Under the pieces are notes generated by a model. That model ran no database searches. It was not told where the DNA came from and saw nothing but the letters and a program-made list of their open reading frames with translations. Positions 60,757-64,000 of a stretch of DNA of 64,000 nucleotides are shown here, piece by piece (positions within the stretch are counted from its first letter, which is position 1; every line of letters begins with the position of its first letter). The translations under genes and the position numbers were made by a program. Source of the DNA: Strongyloides papillosus (Eukaryota; Nematoda; Chromadorea; Rhabditida; Strongyloididae); assembly GCA_005656395.1 (NCBI GenBank), contig SRSI01000011.1:228260-292259 (forward strand). Reading direction: 5' to 3'.

Positions 60757-60913
60757 ATGAAATATTTTAATCTTCTTATTTTTGCTTTTGCTATTATTTA
60801 TACTGCTAACGGAACATCAACTGTAAGTTATAGACTGAATTTTATAACATTTCTTTAAGGAAGAAGATTCTGAAGACACTACATATGAAATTGAAATGGG
60901 AGATATGGATTAA
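60757..60913 (+). CDS. Very small secreted acidic peptide
   Basis: Exons 60757-60822 and 60860-60913 give 39 aa. The first exon encodes a textbook signal peptide (MKYFNLLIFAFAIIYTANG). The second encodes an acidic tail rich in Glu, Asp and Thr (EEDSEDTTYE) that ends MGDMD. Splice signals are strong (ACT|GTAAGT to CTTTAAG|GAA, phase 0, 37-nt intron). The mature peptide would be about 20 residues without cysteines or a dibasic or amidation site, so it does not look like a classical neuropeptide. I recognise no family. Confidence 0.6.
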
Positions 60914-63206
60914 TTTCTGTCTGTAATTTCTTATACTTATAATTTTATTATTTTATGTTGATATTATTCTTCTGATATTGCCTTTATTTAATTTTTATAA
61001 ACCAATAAATTATTTAAAGTCTATCTTTTTCATTAATAATATTTATAAATAATTTAGGTATGCCGCCATTAACACGAATATTAGGTTTCTAAAATGTGAT
61101 GTGCTAAGGAAATCATTTTACATGAGATTCAGGTTTCATGGAAAATGTAGAGTAATGTTTCGTAGTGTTTTTTAGATAAAAAGACAACAATGATATTAAA
61201 TAAAGACATATTTTATTTACATAAGAATTTATGCAATTTAAAAATACTAACAATTTAAAAAAGTGTGTAGCATAAAATTATAATATTTATATTTTTAAAT
61301 AAATTTTATTGTATAAAATTTCATAAGAATTAATTATTTGTGACTGTAATTTGCCATAATAAAAAATACTCGGGTTATGAATAACCAATTATGACTTTTA
61401 ATTTGAACGTCAGAAGTTTATGGAAATTAAAAGACAAACAAAAATATGCATATCGCGTTTTCTGAAAACTATGATCGTGAAATATAAAAAGAGTTATAAT
61501 TTGTAAATCGTGTTCATTAAAAGGTATCTTTAATTATTAAAACAGAGAAAATGCAGCTATTTTTTTAATCGTTTTTGTCAACAATATTAGAATTCAAAAA
61601 ATAAAAAAATAAATTGCAGTATAATGATAACAAATAAAAATTCGCAATTAATGACTGACTTTTAAAGATTAAAATAAGTAATTTTTAAGGTTATTAATAA
61701 ACTTAATAATTAGTAACTGTCTTTATGAATAACAAAATGATGAAAATAGAAGTAATAGAAAAATAAAATAATTACTTTAAATACGTAAATGTAAAATCGA
61801 GAATAAAAACAAAAATAATATATAACAGAATGAAAATTTATGAGTATAAACAATTAGAGCTATTATAAAAAATACAACTTGAAAATAATACTTTTTTTGC
61901 AAATTTTAATTAATATTCTTATGCAATAGTTAATTGGAAAAGGAAATAGCATGTTTTATCGTAATTGTTTTGAAAAATAAACAACTAATTTTGTTTAAAA
62001 GAATGGTATTATATACTATGAATTTATTGCTTTCGGAGCATTTAATTGACACAGAACTCAAAAATGACAGTCTTACCTATAATTTTTTAAAATGTTATCT
62101 ACCGGAGATGATGTTAAAACGACGGATCATACAAAATGGGATAAACCATAATCAACATTATTGTTTATTTTTCACATAGGTTTTAGCTCATTTTGTAATA
62201 TACAAAGCGAGTTAGAATGTATTTGAAAAATAAGGTAGAATGTTCTTATCAAAATGGGCAAAATCATATGCTAAAAAATACTTTTAAATATGCCCATCTT
62301 TTGGTATAAAATACATGTGTTAAATTGACAAGGATACGTTTTATGTGTAATAACAATTATTTAATATAACAATAATAATTGATTTTTACTCAATATTTAT
62401 GACTGTATTTTATTCACAAGTAAAAATTTAAAGATTCTTTTTATTGGAGTGTTGCACCGCTTAAAAGATATCTTCATTTTTAAATCACAAAATATAAACA
62501 GGTTACAATTAAACAGATATTTAATTAACAGATTTAACTACGGTCTTCTAGAATATTATAAAGGATAATACAATAAAGATAACAAATTAAGACTTACACT
62601 TTAAATAAAACAGATCTGTGATAACTTATCACCAGAGTAATATCAGATTTCAGAAATGTAGTTATAACTCTAAAAATACAATAATTAGATAACTCAAAAG
62701 GTATGCTAAAGATGATGAAATAGTTATACAATGACTAAAGATACAAATAAAATAAATGTCAGATCTGTACTATATATAAAAAGAAAAGAATCTTCTAGAA
62801 TTACAAAACAAAGAGTTAATTTAGGGATAATGTTTTTCCCGTGATTTAGATAATTCTATAAAGAGAAAATAAAAGAGCCTTAGGTACAGAGGTTAAAGTA
62901 CAAATAAAAACATTCGATGAGAGACTATATTCTTACTCACAAGTTAATGGAAATTTAATATAATAAAAAGAAAATTCTTAACTTGATCATTTTTACTGAA
63001 TCAAATTATATAATTAAAATATTTTCGGACTCTTAGTTTTATTAAAATAAATTTGTTTGCAATAAATTAAATTAAACATGATATATAAATTGTGGATTCT
63101 TAAAACTTTAAATGTCAATTTATGCTTTCTTTATATATCTGAAGCATTTTTAATTTAATTTTATCAGACTTCTTTGTAGGAAAACTTTAACTCATTATTT
63201 CCTTTT
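60914..63206. other. AT-rich intergenic region
   Basis: 2.3 kb without a supported gene. A plus frame at 61934-62179 (81 codons, no ATG at its start) is of slightly higher complexity around 62080-62140 but shows no recognisable domain. The remainder is A/T-rich. Confidence 0.5.
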
Positions 63207-64000
63207 TCAGAAAAAAATGAAATACACTTCACTGGTTAATGCAGGTAAATAAATGGTTTCATTATAATTAGTACATAAACGAAGACCTCCTGCACCTTAT
63301 CTTTACGATACTTAAACTTCTAATCCACTTTTTTGGGGACAATCTTTTCTGTTCGATAAACTAAATTCTAAAAGATTAACTTGCACTTTTTTTCCCAGTT
63401 GTCGATTTTATTACATAATAGCAAAAGGCATCAGTAATGTTTATTGTATTACGATTCCATTTTGAAGTTGCAATATATTCTTGTTGTGTACCACATTTGC
63501 TAAGATCATTGTAATAAATGTGCCGACATCTGTTCCCAGCAAATGGTATAGGACATTCACACTTATTGCAATCGAGTCGGAAATACCCATTATTACTGCA
63601 TCCCTCTTTTTGTCCGCACATATCACAATGTAGAAACCATAAACGTTTAAAGTCATTGTAATCAAAATACGCAGTTAAATTCCTAGTTCTTCTCTATAAT
63701 ATTTAAACAAAGGAGATTCAGAATTGTATGTTTCTTTCCCGTTTTTACTTCCAAAGAATTGACGAGAAAGCATTTTAGAATAAAAGTCGAAACTAGTATT
63801 ACCCAAAACTTTACTTTTCATAGTTTGTACTTTATAATATTTTAGATGTGTACTTTTAATATTTTTAAAAGTAACATTTACATTAAATTTTCTATCATTA
63901 CGTGTAATTTCGGGTACTAATCCAAGTGCGAGACCCATAAAAAAAAGAAATTCATTGGTATCTTTAATTATATTCTTTTCCAAACACACTTTTGTATACT
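63207..64000 (-). pseudogene. Decayed astacin-like metallopeptidase (catalytic end, EGF, CUB), partial at the window edge
   Basis: Read on the minus strand from the edge, the astacin catalytic region appears as FMGLALGLVPEITRNDR, where active enzymes have HELGHALGLVHE. All three zinc histidines and the catalytic Glu are gone. Then come a Met-turn remnant (SKML), a C-terminal segment (FDYNDFKRLWFLHC), an EGF-like module (CGQKEGCSNNGYF, CECPIPFAGNRC) and CUB-like sequence (CGTQQEYIATSKW, later GGLRLCT). The frame is broken between KYYREELG and FDYNDF near 63680. It is broken again at a seven-base A run near 63393, once or twice near 63320-63340, and ends in a stop near 63207. Secreted astacins are greatly expanded in Strongyloides and implicated in skin penetration; this copy is not functional as a protease. 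Confidence 0.85.

Noticed and set aside
61934..62179. Plus-strand 81-codon frame
   Set aside because: Begins at TTG with no ATG until later; no domain recognised; possibly a decayed fragment but not supportable.

Overview
The window is nuclear DNA of a parasitic roundworm, most likely Strongyloides or a close relative. The reasons are very AT-rich DNA (roughly four fifths A+T by eye), short introns with GTAAGT-type donors and TTTTTAG-type acceptors, and nematode-specific families: C6-domain secreted protein, serpentine chemoreceptor, expanded carbohydrate sulfotransferases, astacin with EGF and CUB, and a globin-coupled neuropeptide-type receptor. I cannot fix the species.

Layout. 1-4.3 kb: AT-rich non-coding DNA. 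4.3-15.5 kb: a neuronal and uptake block with a Syt4/11-like tandem-C2 gene (+), an amnionless homologue (-) split by a 6.5-kb intron, a GPCR-globin fusion gene (glb-33 type, +) nested in that intron, and a synaptotagmin-1-like gene (-). 18.9-29 kb: a tandem duplication of an MFS (SLC17-like) transporter followed by a sulfotransferase. One sulfotransferase copy is broken by a stop, a frameshift and a piggyBac-type MITE inserted at TTAA. 30-31.6 kb: a short M13 (neprilysin-like) peptidase. 31.7-36.6 kb: repeats, a foldback element and a GC-rich palindromic islet. 36.6-42.1 kb: three more sulfotransferase genes, with a Tc1/mariner-like MITE between two of them. 42.3-50.3 kb: a C6-domain secreted protein with tRNA-Gly(GCC) in its intron, a DRAM-family membrane protein, and the polarity kinase par-1/MARK. 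50.3-57.5 kb: gene-poor DNA with one GC-richer islet. 57.5-61 kb: a nematode chemoreceptor, a core-1 galactosyltransferase (GT31) and a tiny secreted acidic peptide gene. 63.2-64 kb: a decayed astacin pseudogene running off the edge.

There is no operon-like functional system. The common theme is tandem family expansion (transporter plus sulfotransferase), nested genes and non-autonomous transposons. Gene models were built by hand from splice signals, reading-frame continuity and family similarity. In each multi-exon model the spliced lengths are a multiple of three.
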